From: Lota lota
Lineage: Eukaryota; Chordata; Actinopteri; Gadiformes; Lotidae
Reading direction: 5' to 3'
Length of the DNA stretch: 64,000 nt
Assembly (NCBI GenBank): GCA_026745465.1
Contig: JACYXH010000205.1
Location: 1,599,501 to 1,663,500, forward strand
Shown piece after piece: positions 21,001-27,662 of the stretch. Every line of letters starts with the position of its first letter. The first letter of the stretch is position 1. The notes below the pieces were generated by a model, which was not told the DNA's origin, made no database searches, and saw only the letters and a program-made list of their open reading frames with translations. The translations under genes were made by a program, and so were the position numbers.

Positions 21001-23825
21001 GCACAACAACTGTGGCATCGAGATCTACTACCAGACGGACATGCAGACCACCCGGGAGAACATGCTGCTGGAGCTCTTCTGCCAGATCATCTCGGAGCCC
21101 TGCTTCAACACGCTGCGCACCAAGGAGCAGCTGGGTGAGTCGCGCGCTAAGCTAGCTGCCGCAATGCTGGCTAATGTAGCGACCTACAGCTAAAAAATAC
21201 CAAAAATAAGAAATTATTTGAACTAACTAAGCAAACAATACATTTGCTAACTATGTAGCTATGAGGCACCCGCCGGCCATATTTGATTTTTTTTACTTAA
21301 AACAATTGAAGATATTGAAAATGGAACCAATATTCAAAGTAAACTACAACTAGCAAACCTCACTGCAAAATGTGTGTTTTGAGATGCAATTTTAAGAAGC
21401 ACTGATTGGGTTTAAGAAGAGGAACCTATCCATCCCACCACATAGTCAATAGATCTAGTTTGTAGTATCTGTTCCTTACACACCTCTCACCACCAACCCC
21501 CCAGGCTACATCGTGTTCAGCGGGCCGCGGCGGGCCAACGGCGTCCAGGGCCTGCGCTTCATCATCCAGTCGGAGAAGGCGCCGCACTACCTGGAGAGCC
21601 GCGTGGAGGCCTTCCTGCGCACCATGGAGACGTCCGTGGGGGAGATGACTGACGAGGCCTTCCAGAAGCACATCCAGGCGCTGGCCATCCGGCGCCTGGA
21701 CAAGCCCAAGAAGCTGGCGGCGGAGTGCGCCAAGTACTGGGGCGAGATCATCTCTCAGCAGTACAACTTCGACCGAGGTGAGTGTGCCGTCCGTCTCTGG
21801 CTGACCTTCCAGAAAAGCCCCTGGAGGGTCCATAAGGAGTTCCGCTGTTTTTGTTTTCAGTTGTTTTTAGATTAAAAAAAATAATACATACAGTTTGTTT
21901 TTGTTTTTACACTTATAGCACATATATAATATATATATACAATATATACATGTAATATATAATATCCGGTTTGGTGCTTCATTAGAATCTATATATATAT
22001 AAATTTTTTGTAATTCCGATTTTTCAATACAGAAATGACCATGATTGTAAAAAGTTCAACTCAAGTAAAAATTTAAAAAAGAGAAATGACAACAGGGAGC
22101 CGAAGATGTTCCTTTTCATAATGTCGAATCCCAACACTGAATTATTTGAACTTTAGGTCAAATCAAGGATAACTCTTCTACTCCACCATGCCTCAGTCTT
22201 GAAATTTATTTTTCATACATATTCAATATCTGCTCACTATTTTCCATACCATTTTGTTTACCCACTACAGTACTAAAGGATGTTAGTACGTTGTCCATGT
22301 GATTACGTTTTATCAAAGAGAAGAGCATGGGCCGTATTCCAGAGTGATAGTAATAAACAAGAAATCATGAAAAACACTTCCTCTCCCTCCCTCCCAGCGG
22401 TCTCTCTGGCATGCTATTATGTGCTGTGGGGGGGTGTCACCCACTTGTCTAACGCCCCCAGCGTTGGCACGGTAACACACTACCAAGTCAGTGGTTGGGA
22501 ATTGCGACAGCGCAACCGCGAGATGAGGAGGAGGGGGGCTCACTGACTACACACTTTTGAATTGCCTTTTCACACCCTCGTGTACACTCACACACGCACA
22601 CACACACTCTTATCAAGGGCATTGTGCTGGCATAGGTTCCTGGTAGCACACACTTAACCAGGGGATATGTAAAGGGTGTCCTTGTCCTTGGAAAAACCCG
22701 GAGTCACTAATATAGATAAAAGCATACAGCATAGAAGCAGCAGTGTTTTGCTGTAAAGATGAGTGAGTGTTACTGTTGTGGGGACTTTTTGGTTGTGTCG
22801 TTGTAAAATACACTATGCTACTCGACACACTTATAAATAAAACAAAGTGGACTTGGAAGTGAAAACCAAAACATGATGATTCAGATTCCTGGGGAGGGAT
22901 CTTTCTTTAATATTTGTACATTGTTATTGTTTTCCAGATAATATTGAAGTGTCCTACCTGAAGACATTAACAAAGGAGAATGTAATGCAGTTCTACAGGG
23001 TGAGTGGTGTGTTGCATGACAGGACTCGCCGTTTACACAGACACGTTCATGACATTTTATAAAGGAGTGCAGCTTAACACACTCGTCACAGTACTTCCAT
23101 TGGTAGTTCACAAATACAAGTTTGGTTGTTCCACTGGGCTTGAATAATAGGACTACACATATTATCAACGGTTATTCACATACATTTTCACTCAAGTCTG
23201 AACAACTTGCTGTGTCGTTCCAGGACCTGCTGGCCATCGACGCCCCGAAGAGGCATAAGGTGTCGGTCCACGTGTTGTCCAGAGAGATGGATACCTGTAA
23301 GTATGGTGCCGGGAAGTGGTTCTGTTTAGCTCGGTCCACTGGTGTGGTCTTTGGTTATGAAATTTAACGCCCCCCCCCCCCCCCCCAGGTCCCGTCGTGG
23401 GAGAGTTTCCCGCCCAAAATGACATCACCTTGGCCCCCGCCCCCTCCCTGCCCTCGGTAAGAACCTCCACCTTCCTTTTACCTTCACCTATTTTTTTGTA
23501 CATCCTCAGTCTCAGTCTGATGTTTGGACTCTTAGAATGAATAACAAGTTCATAGCGTTAGCCCCCCATATGTGCCCCCGCACTACGTAACTTTATTCTT
23601 CTTTCCTACGAACCCCTTCGCTAACGCTAAAGAACACGTTTTATGTAAATGTCTTTACCTAAGACCTCTGGATGTGTTCTGTCCGTCCCCCGTCCCCCGT
23701 CCCCCCCCCCCCCCCCCCCCCCCCCACAGCCCACGGTGGTGCAGGACATGACCGACTTCAAGAGGAACCTGCCCCTCTTCCCGCTGGCTAAACCCCACGT
23801 CAACTTCATGGCAGCCAAACTGTGA
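703..23825 (+). CDS. ide: Insulin-degrading enzyme (insulysin), exons 2-25, 5' end outside window
   Basis: Zinc metalloprotease of the M16A (inverzincin) family that cleaves insulin, amyloid-beta, glucagon and other small peptides in cytosol, mitochondria, peroxisomes and outside the cell. Coding exons: 703-887, 1394-1601, 4682-4851, 6644-6766, 8895-9007, 9431-9593, 9905-9997, 10342-10433, 10707-10787, 11399-11502, 12633-12735, 13036-13158, 13586-13668, 14158-14302 (or 14561-14696), 16295-16405, 16758-16878, 17982-18073, 18960-19071, 20967-21134, 21505-21777, 22938-22999, 23224-23296, 23389-23456, 23730-23825. These sum to 2962 nt, one base plus 987 codons with stop. From the Met at 728 the protein is 978 aa, the same as human IDE from Met42, so human numbering applies without gaps. 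Visible: the inverted zinc motif HFCEH (108-112), Glu189, Cys812 and Cys819, Arg824, Tyr831 and a C-terminal AKL (PTS1-like). Exon 1 (about 33 residues, mitochondrial targeting peptide) is upstream of the window. Confidence 0.97.
1394..1601 (+). CDS. ide: ide exon 3 with HxxEH zinc site (residues 95-164)
   Basis: This exon encodes [20 protein letters not shown], carrying the M16 inverted zinc-binding motif with His108, catalytic Glu111 and His112, followed by the conserved segment ending [12 protein letters not shown]. It has 208 nt, acceptor CTCACAG and donor G|GTAACC. The phase matches exons 2 and 4. Confidence 0.97.
1602..4681 (+). other. ide: ide intron 3 (3.1 kb)
   Basis: No coding segment is recognised. 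A GC-richer patch at about 2540-2790 holds a near-perfect palindrome (CCGGTTC-TT-GAACCGG at 2548-2563) and several CG-rich inverted motifs, suggesting an old DNA-transposon remnant that I cannot classify. A TG-rich tract lies at 3511-3541. Confidence 0.5.
4682..4851 (+). CDS. ide: ide exon 4 with third zinc ligand (residues 164-221)
   Basis: The exon encodes [20 protein letters not shown] followed by [15 protein letters not shown]. The third zinc ligand Glu189 (77 residues after His112) lies in the VDSEHEKN block. The acceptor is TTATTTAG and the donor ACAG|GTACTC. It ends in KFGTG. Confidence 0.97.
4852..6643 (+). other. ide: ide intron 4 (1.8 kb)
   Basis: No coding segment is recognised. 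It contains a candidate non-autonomous hAT-like repeat (about 5628-6303), listed separately, and a T12 run near 6251. Confidence 0.5.
5628..6303 (+). mobile_element. Candidate non-autonomous hAT-like repeat in ide intron 4
   Basis: The left edge AGGGCTGCACGGTATTGG, followed by the ATTGCAATAC and ATATTGCGATGC motifs, resembles a repeat type common in fish genomes that begins AGGGCTGCACGAT. The right edge ...GTAGAGCCCT is a partial inverted match. There is no clear 8-bp target duplication and no transposase. The boundaries are tentative. Confidence 0.35.
6644..6766 (+). CDS. ide: ide exon 5 (residues 221-262)
   Basis: The exon encodes [20 protein letters not shown] and then [20 protein letters not shown]. 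The acceptor follows a T-rich tract ending TTTACAG, and the donor is AGAG|GTGAGG. Human has AVCVLGR where this fish has GLCVLGR. Confidence 0.96.
6767..8894 (+). other. ide: ide intron 5 (2.1 kb)
   Basis: No coding segment is seen. It holds the first copy of a dispersed ~170-bp repeat at 7624-7793, listed separately. Confidence 0.5.
7624..7793 (+). repeat. Dispersed ~170-bp direct repeat, copy A
   Basis: This copy begins CTACCTTGATCATGCAATGC and contains CTTTCTTGCTAATCAGTTGG and TGCTGTTTTCT. It is clearly similar, by eye about three quarters identical with small indels, to 10516-10689 in the same orientation. The family is not recognised. Confidence 0.7.
8895..9007 (+). CDS. ide: ide exon 6 (residues 262-299)
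   Basis: The exon encodes [20 protein letters not shown] and then [18 protein letters not shown]. The acceptor is TTTTGCAG and the donor AGG|GTGAGA. Exon 7 starts on a codon boundary. Confidence 0.96.
9008..9430 (+). other. ide: ide intron 6
   Basis: A 423-nt intron that becomes A/T-rich towards its acceptor. No other feature is seen. Confidence 0.6.
9431..9593 (+). CDS. ide: ide exon 7, substrate exosite region (residues 300-354)
   Basis: The exon encodes [20 protein letters not shown] and then [36 protein letters not shown]. The HEGPGSLL block forms part of the exosite that anchors the substrate N-terminus in human IDE (around residues 336-363). Donor AAAG|GTAGAC. Confidence 0.97.
9594..9904 (+). 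other. ide: ide intron 7
   Basis: A 311-nt, AT-rich intron with no other feature seen. Confidence 0.6.
9905..9997 (+). CDS. ide: ide exon 8, exosite strand (residues 354-385)
   Basis: The exon encodes [20 protein letters not shown] and then [10 protein letters not shown]. The WVNTLVGG segment continues the exosite. Acceptor GGTCAG, donor CTCC|GTAAGT. Confidence 0.97.
10024..10090 (+). repeat. (ATCC)n microsatellite in ide intron 8
   Basis: CATC/ATCC tetranucleotide units are interrupted twice by C-runs. The tract begins 26 nt after the exon 8 donor, in a 344-nt intron with nothing else notable. Confidence 0.95.
10342..10433 (+). CDS. ide: ide exon 9 (residues 385-415)
   Basis: The exon encodes [20 protein letters not shown] and then [10 protein letters not shown]. 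The acceptor GTTCCAG follows a GT-rich tract. Donor AAG|GTGGGT. Confidence 0.97.
10516..10689 (+). repeat. Dispersed ~170-bp direct repeat, copy B, abutting ide exon 10
   Basis: This is a second copy of the repeat at 7624-7793. It ends about 17 nt before exon 10, so the branch-point region of intron 9 probably lies within the repeat, and only the final TCTCTCTCTCTGCAG is outside it. Confidence 0.7.
10707..10787 (+). CDS. ide: ide exon 10 (residues 416-442)
   Basis: The exon encodes [20 protein letters not shown] and then KVAGLLH, a whole 27-codon symmetric exon. Donor CAC|GTAGGT. Confidence 0.97.
10788..11398 (+). other. ide: ide intron 10
   Basis: At 11181-11230 the sequence has TTTATTTATAAAGCGCTT followed by AAAAGTGCTTCACAG. 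This is a motif pair common in dispersed fish repeats and is probably a repeat fragment. No coding signal. Confidence 0.45.
11399..11502 (+). CDS. ide: ide exon 11 (residues 443-477)
   Basis: The exon encodes [20 protein letters not shown] and then [15 protein letters not shown]. Acceptor CATCTAG, donor CAG|GTTAGT. Confidence 0.97.
11503..12632 (+). other. ide: ide intron 11 with GT and poly-C tracts
   Basis: This 1.1-kb intron has a (GT)14 tract at 12006-12033 and a C19 run at 12338-12356. No coding segment is seen. Confidence 0.7.
12633..12735 (+). CDS. ide: ide exon 12 (residues 477-511)
   Basis: The exon encodes [20 protein letters not shown] and then [14 protein letters not shown]. Acceptor CCTTCCAG, donor CAG|GTGAGG. 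Confidence 0.97.
13036..13158 (+). CDS. ide: ide exon 13, followed by a GC donor (residues 512-552)
   Basis: The exon encodes [20 protein letters not shown] and then [21 protein letters not shown]. The only frame-preserving junction to exon 14 (DTAMSK) uses AAG|GCAAGC, so the donor dinucleotide at 13159-13160 is GC instead of GT. The rest of the donor matches U1 well, as is typical of GC-AG introns. Confidence 0.93.
13159..13585 (+). other. ide: ide intron 13, GC-AG type
   Basis: A 427-nt intron with a GC donor and a TTTTTTAG acceptor. The interior is ordinary. Confidence 0.8.
13586..13668 (+). CDS. ide: ide exon 14 (residues 553-580)
   Basis: The exon encodes [20 protein letters not shown] and then CLNFEFF, and ends with AG of a split serine codon. 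It can be joined to exon 15a (C CCG) or 15b (T CGC); both give Ser580. Donor CAG|GTGAGT. Confidence 0.97.
14158..14302 (+). CDS. ide: ide exon 15a, canonical alternative (residues 580-628)
   Basis: The exon encodes [20 protein letters not shown] and then [28 protein letters not shown], nearly identical to canonical human exon 15. It has 145 nt, acceptor CTCTACAG and donor TAT|GTAAGT. Its length is 1 modulo 3, so joining it to exon 15b, or skipping both, breaks the frame. Confidence 0.97.
14561..14696 (+). CDS. ide: ide exon 15b, mutually exclusive alternative
   Basis: The exon encodes [20 protein letters not shown] and then [25 protein letters not shown]. It is homologous to exon 15a (shared DPxHCNMxYL) and matches the alternative exon 15b described for mammalian IDE, whose isoform has lower activity on insulin and amyloid-beta. 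It is 136 nt, 45 codons against 48 in 15a. Three codons (equivalent to GLS/GLN before the YD/YG position) are missing and a conserved Tyr is Cys. Splice sites (CCATCAG, TTT|GTAAGT) and phase are intact, so it is not a pseudoexon. Confidence 0.9.
14697..16294 (+). other. ide: ide intron 15
   Basis: This 1.6-kb intron starts with a C-rich segment and has CACC repeats near 14970-14990. At about 15943-15965 the motif CCGCTTGTCAAGG occurs as a tandem pair. No third copy of exon 15 was found. Confidence 0.55.
14706..14726 (+). repeat. C21 tract beside the exon 15b donor
   Basis: Twenty-one consecutive C begin 10 nt into the intron, directly behind the GTAAGT of exon 15b. Confidence 0.95.
16295..16405 (+). 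CDS. ide: ide exon 16 (residues 629-665)
   Basis: The exon encodes [20 protein letters not shown] and then [17 protein letters not shown]. It is a 111-nt in-frame exon with acceptor TGCCCCAG and donor GCG|GTAACC. Confidence 0.97.
16406..16757 (+). other. ide: ide intron 16
   Basis: A 352-nt intron. The inverted repeat TGTGACGTG (16474-16482) / CACGTCACA (16494-16502) holds two TGACGT half-sites; see findings. Confidence 0.7.
16758..16878 (+). CDS. ide: ide exon 17 (residues 666-706)
   Basis: The exon encodes [20 protein letters not shown] and then [20 protein letters not shown]. Acceptor CCCTACAG, donor ACG|GTAGGC. Confidence 0.97.
16879..17981 (+). other. ide: ide intron 17
   Basis: A 1.1-kb intron with a G-run near 17882-17896. 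Nothing else is recognised. Confidence 0.55.
17982..18073 (+). CDS. ide: ide exon 18 (residues 706-736)
   Basis: The exon encodes [20 protein letters not shown] and then [10 protein letters not shown]. The acceptor is TATTCCAG and the donor GAG|GTGGGT. Human reads NITKQ at the junction. Confidence 0.97.
18074..18959 (+). other. ide: ide intron 18
   Basis: A 0.9-kb intron with no coding segment or repeat of note. Confidence 0.5.
18960..19071 (+). CDS. ide: ide exon 19 (residues 737-774)
   Basis: The exon encodes [20 protein letters not shown] and then [17 protein letters not shown]. Donor ACG|GTAGGT. Confidence 0.97.
19072..20966 (+). other. ide: ide intron 19
   Basis: This 1.9-kb intron holds a (GT)n tract at about 19627-19646 and a T-run near 20245-20259. 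The segment 19313-19400 begins GGATGGGCGATACGGAC and contains TATCACGATATG. This resembles a dispersed fish repeat with ATGGGCGATATGG / ATCACGATA motifs and is probably a degraded fragment. Confidence 0.45.
20967..21134 (+). CDS. ide: ide exon 20 (residues 774-830)
   Basis: The exon encodes [20 protein letters not shown] and then [35 protein letters not shown]. It holds Cys812 and Cys819, the redox/thiol-sensitive cysteines of human IDE, and Arg824 of the catalytic cleft. Human Arg774 is Gly here (GGG). Confidence 0.97.
21505..21777 (+). CDS. ide: ide exon 21, largest exon (residues 830-921)
   Basis: The exon begins [20 protein letters not shown], with Tyr831 of the active-site cleft as its first whole codon. 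It continues [15 protein letters not shown] through [20 protein letters not shown] to QYNFDR. The human EKPPHY segment, proposed to influence IDE release, reads EKAPHY here. The exon is notably GC-rich against its AT-rich introns. Confidence 0.97.
21778..22937 (+). other. ide: ide intron 21
   Basis: A 1.2-kb intron with an AT-rich (TA)n-like segment at about 21918-22000. No coding segment is seen. Confidence 0.55.
22938..22999 (+). CDS. ide: ide exon 22 (residues 921-941)
   Basis: The exon encodes [20 protein letters not shown]. It is 62 nt with acceptor TTTTCCAG and donor AGG|GTGAGT. Confidence 0.96.
23224..23296 (+). CDS. ide: ide exon 23 (residues 942-966)
   Basis: The exon encodes [20 protein letters not shown] and then EMDT. 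Acceptor GTTCCAG, donor CCT|GTAAGT. The following intron is only 92 nt, the shortest in the gene. Confidence 0.97.
23370..23386 (+). repeat. C17 tract acting as pyrimidine tract of ide exon 24
   Basis: Seventeen consecutive C run directly into the AG of the exon 24 acceptor, with no T in the tract. Confidence 0.95.
23389..23456 (+). CDS. ide: ide exon 24 (residues 966-988)
   Basis: The exon encodes [20 protein letters not shown] and then PS. It aligns with human PVVGEFPCQNDINLSQAPAL. Donor TCG|GTAAGA. Confidence 0.95.
23701..23725 (+). repeat. C25 tract at the ide exon 25 acceptor
   Basis: Twenty-five consecutive C, followed by ACAG and exon 25, and preceded by GTCCCCC units. Confidence 0.95.
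23730..23825 (+). CDS. ide: ide exon 25, C-terminus and stop
   Basis: The exon encodes [20 protein letters not shown] and then [11 protein letters not shown], stop TGA at 23823-23825. The final AKL is the PTS1-like peroxisomal signal known from mammalian IDE. Confidence 0.97.
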   Translation, partial: PTVVQDMTDFKRNLPLFPLAKPHVNFMAAKL

Positions 23826-24565
23826 AGCACACCACCACCCCTTACCCCCCCCTCGTCCCTCCATCACCCACTCCACCTCCGACAGTCCATCGTCTCCCAC
23901 ATCTCCTGAGGGAAAAACACCTGGGCGGGACCTGGGGAGCACGGTTGAGAAGGGGGGAGAGCATGCAAGAGCATGCTCCACTCCACACGGTGGAACTTTA
24001 GGAAAATACACATGTACATGTCAAATGACATCAAGGCAGAACTGTTTTAATATAGATCTATCACACGGATGCTGCGCAACGATCGATTTTCTGTTTTGTC
24101 ATGATGGACATTAAGCTGTAGCAATCCAGGACATTAGCTCCATGAAGGTCTTTTTTATCTTACGTTTTCAGTTTTTATTTTTTAACATTTGTGTTCTGTA
24201 TCTACCGTTTGAGGCACCACGAACACCCTCACCCAAAATTGGTGCACCGCAAGTTATATTTTATTGAAATTAATGCGTATTGAAGAATGTTTGCCTCATG
24301 AGGGAGGGTTTTAATCAAAGGTTGGAAAGGTTTTTAAATGTCTTTGCTAGTACGCTGGTCAAATGCTGGGACCCGTCAGGGTGCTCCTATAATCTGCTTC
24401 TTTTTGGTTAGGAAAAGCACGCCCCTGAACGTTTTGATTTTTAACGTTTTTGTTTAAATTTTGTTCTGGTTTTTAGAGTTGTAAAATATATGGTCTTCAT
24501 CTCAGGGGTACCCCTACTTGCTTTTTGTTTTTATCAGTAAATAAAACTATTTAAATTGACATTTT
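23826..24565 (+). other. ide: ide 3' UTR
   Basis: Untranslated sequence after the TGA. It is C-rich at first and T-rich later. Its end is placed about 20 nt after the AATAAA at 24540-24545; longer forms are possible, since further A/T-rich signals exist downstream. Confidence 0.6.
24540..24545 (+). terminator. ide: Candidate ide polyadenylation signal AATAAA
   Basis: Canonical AATAAA about 715 nt after the stop codon, followed by a T-rich stretch (ATTTTCCTTTCCCC). Confidence 0.55.
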
Positions 24566-27042
24566 CCTTTCCCCTAGCACCGTCTGTCAAAGCGCAAGTC
24601 GTGTTGTCCTTTTGTTGGCCAGTTAAAGACAGGGTGGTCTTCATTATTGCTTATGCGCGTCAGTTAGCTTTTAGAGAGCGTAGCGTGTGCCTTTCTAAAG
24701 GGTTGTTGTGACTTAAGTGTTTGGCTGTCTAGACTTAGACTTTGGATAAAGATGTCTCTGCTATAGGCCTACTCTCCTGTACTGTCATTTGGCCTGCATC
24801 TTCTAAACTAGGCTACTCTGAGGCCGCAATAGCACCGACCCTGCGTTGTGATCAGAGTGTGAATACGCATATGTAGATGTCAGGAAGAACGCCGAAAAAT
24901 GGTTGATTTGCAACAACCATCCAAAATGCACTTCCGTCATTTAAGCAATAAAACGTGGGATCCTGCGATCCGTTGCAAAATGTTAACATCCCTTTCTCCG
25001 CACTATTGACTAGCAATGCCACGACAGCCGTGTCCACATGCTGTGTTCCCAGCGAGCCGCGTTCTCAAACAGCCTAGAATAACAGCGCAGGGAACCGCAG
25101 AGTCACGCTGGGGCAACGGCGTGGCCCGACTCTCAGGTGCTAACCGGCCTTCGCCAAGTCAAGAATGCTGGCTGGGAAATACGGTCACTTAACGGCCAAA
25201 GTCCACTTTGTGTCATTATTTCGTCCCTCCACCTCTTTGTACCGTTTCTCTCAGGCCTAGTAGTTCAACCATCTGTAGTGTTCAAAATACAAATGAAAAC
25301 CAGGCTTATTTATAGTTCTTTATCAAAAGCTCCAGTGTTTTCCAGCACTGTATTATGTCTTGACTAACCAAAGCGAAAAACGCCTCTAATGAATTTGATT
25401 TGATTCCAAATACAACCCCTTACGTGCATGATCCGTTGCAACGTTAACAGAAACGATTGATTTTGGTGGAAACTTTCTGTCAACCAGCAGCAACAGAAGG
25501 TAAACAAACTAACATTGCACAATGATTCCAGGCTTGTGCAAGCCAATTTACACACCACCCAAAAAGTGCATGTACATCATGGTCAAAAACTACAACTAAA
25601 GCATTGAAGGTACATGTTGCCTCAATTTTCATAATCCAGTGATGCAACACTGTAGTTTGTCTCCTGTTTCTAATTAATAAATGATGTAATTGAACTCTTA
25701 TCCTTGCAACTTTTTTAATCTTTCACTACAATGTTACACGTCCACTTCAGTTTGAAAAAATGCATTTATTCACATCATTCACCATGAAGGTATACATTGA
25801 GCAATGTATTTTCTTTAACAGATTATAAATTCTCTTGGCATCAAGGAAATCGTGTGGGGAGTAGAGAAACACTAGTCAGGCCAGAAGATGCATCCTCAAG
25901 ATGGGTGTTTTAAGTAGGCCTATCCCAGGGCAGTGGGTACAACTATATGGAAGAGAAGACCCAGGGTTTTAGTGCCTCCAGAAGTCATTCTGGGGTCCTA
26001 ATGGCTCCACCAGAAAGCAGGTAAAAGGTGCTCCTAGCTTGGTTCTGTAGAGTTAAGCAGTACATTAGGTTTCCACATTAAAGTTTAGTGATAAACATTA
26101 GTACATATGCAAGACCACAGTTAATAGCCACACACATGCATTTACATTTATTTTGGGGAATATTGACTAAGATCACACAGGAGACAGTTGTCCATAAAGC
26201 TTTGCAGTAATTTATTATATAGGGTGTCCTTGCGCCAAGAAATGTGAAATTCTTTACATGATCAACATCAGAATAAAGTGCCACTGATGGATTTCCTAAA
26301 TCAGACGTACATGTCCTGCTCCAGATGTTTACATAATTACCAATCATTTAAAGGCCTTTTACCCATGCCTGGCCTTTAACTTCCTCAAGTCAACAGTCAC
26401 CTGATTTCAAAACAAGAGGGAAAAAAAAGGAATTAAAATTGAAAGAACAAACACCACTGGGCAGGCTCAAAGAAAACACTTCTGGGAAGGAACAACGCTA
26501 TGCCTGCTTCCCATCACCTGGTGAGGTGCGTCGATTGCCCTGCAGCCATCTTGGGTGTCATGGAAAGATCCAGTCAGCACAGCCCTCTTGAGCATTCTTC
26601 ACTGAATGAAAAAGATCTTAACAGCTTCTCTTCCCTGAGTCAGCAGGGCAGTTTCAATTATGCGAAACCTTACATTTAAGGAAGGGTCTGAAATGCCAGC
26701 TTTTAAGCAGCCTATTGGTAGTCGTGTTTCAAAGTGTGCTAGATAGGATCCAGAACATCCTATATGATCCTGTAGATGAATTCAGAGAAAACATGGACAT
26801 AGTCACAGGTTACAGAGAAGGTAGGCTCTCAGCCTTCCAGCGCAGGTTTAAAAAGCGGTTAATTTTCCTTTATGTTAACGCTTGGTAGTTGGGGTTAATC
26901 ATTGGGTCTGTCATTTGTTAAACACATTTTATTCATCACCAATACATTCAACACATAAAATAATAGATCTCTTTGACACCTCCCCTTTACATTAGTAAAG
27001 GGGACTTTTTAAATCTGAAAAACAAACATTATAAAATAATCA
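24566..27042. other. Spacer between the convergent ide and marchf5 3' ends
   Basis: No coding similarity is recognised. Part of it may belong to longer 3' UTRs of either gene: TTTATT, i.e. AATAAA on the - strand, occurs at 25765-25770, 26211-26216 and 26928-26933. Confidence 0.5.
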
Positions 27043-27545
27043 TTTATTAATAATTTCTTTTTTTATAAAACTTTCTAAATACATGTGCCTGCGTCGTTTT
27101 TCCCCCCCGATCATCATAAAATACGTTCATACAAGTCGACATAAAGTACTGGTCAAGTGATTGCTTTACACACAGCAACACACCCACGCAATACATTCCT
27201 GGAGAGAAGTGCTTGAGTCCGTGTGTTGGTGCAACATGCGCACATAGCATGTGCAGAGCTGTGTCCTCAAAAGTCTCACGTCTCTGTCCTCACGATAGCG
27301 TCAAACAGTTTATAAAAACACAAGTGCGATGGCGGTTGGTTTGGTGATCATCCTAGCGTTGAATGTCGGTTGCAGCAGCACAATGACATTACAGAGGAGG
27401 CAGGAGGAGATGGGTTGTGTTTCTGGAAATGGGGAGGGGGGTGATGATAGAAGGAAGTTGGGAGGGCCTGGTCATTGGCTTCAGGTCTGGCTTTCACAGC
27501 GGGGCTTCTGCTCTGGAGTCTGTTACCCCCCCCTCATGAACCCAT
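27043..27545 (-). other. marchf5: marchf5 3' UTR (minimum form)
   Basis: Sequence after the TAA at 27548-27546, ending at the first good AATAAA on the - strand (27048-27043). Longer alternatives exist further downstream. Confidence 0.45.
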
Positions 27546-27662
27546 TTAGGTTTCCTCCGGCTCTGGGAAGTTGAGGATCTTCCGGTGGGCCTGCCTCAGG
27601 TACTGCTGCTGCTTGAAGTACACCTTAAACGCCCCTTTGATGGCCACAAAGGCAATGCCTCC
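27546..27662 (-). CDS. marchf5: marchf5 exon 6, C-terminus and stop
   Basis: The exon encodes GGIAFVAIKGAFKVYFKQQQ and then YLRQAHRKILNFPEPEET, stop TAA. It covers the last membrane segment and the cytosolic tail. Human ends NYPEQEEA. Confidence 0.97.
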   Translation of the reverse strand, partial: GGIAFVAIKGAFKVYFKQQQYLRQAHRKILNFPEPEET

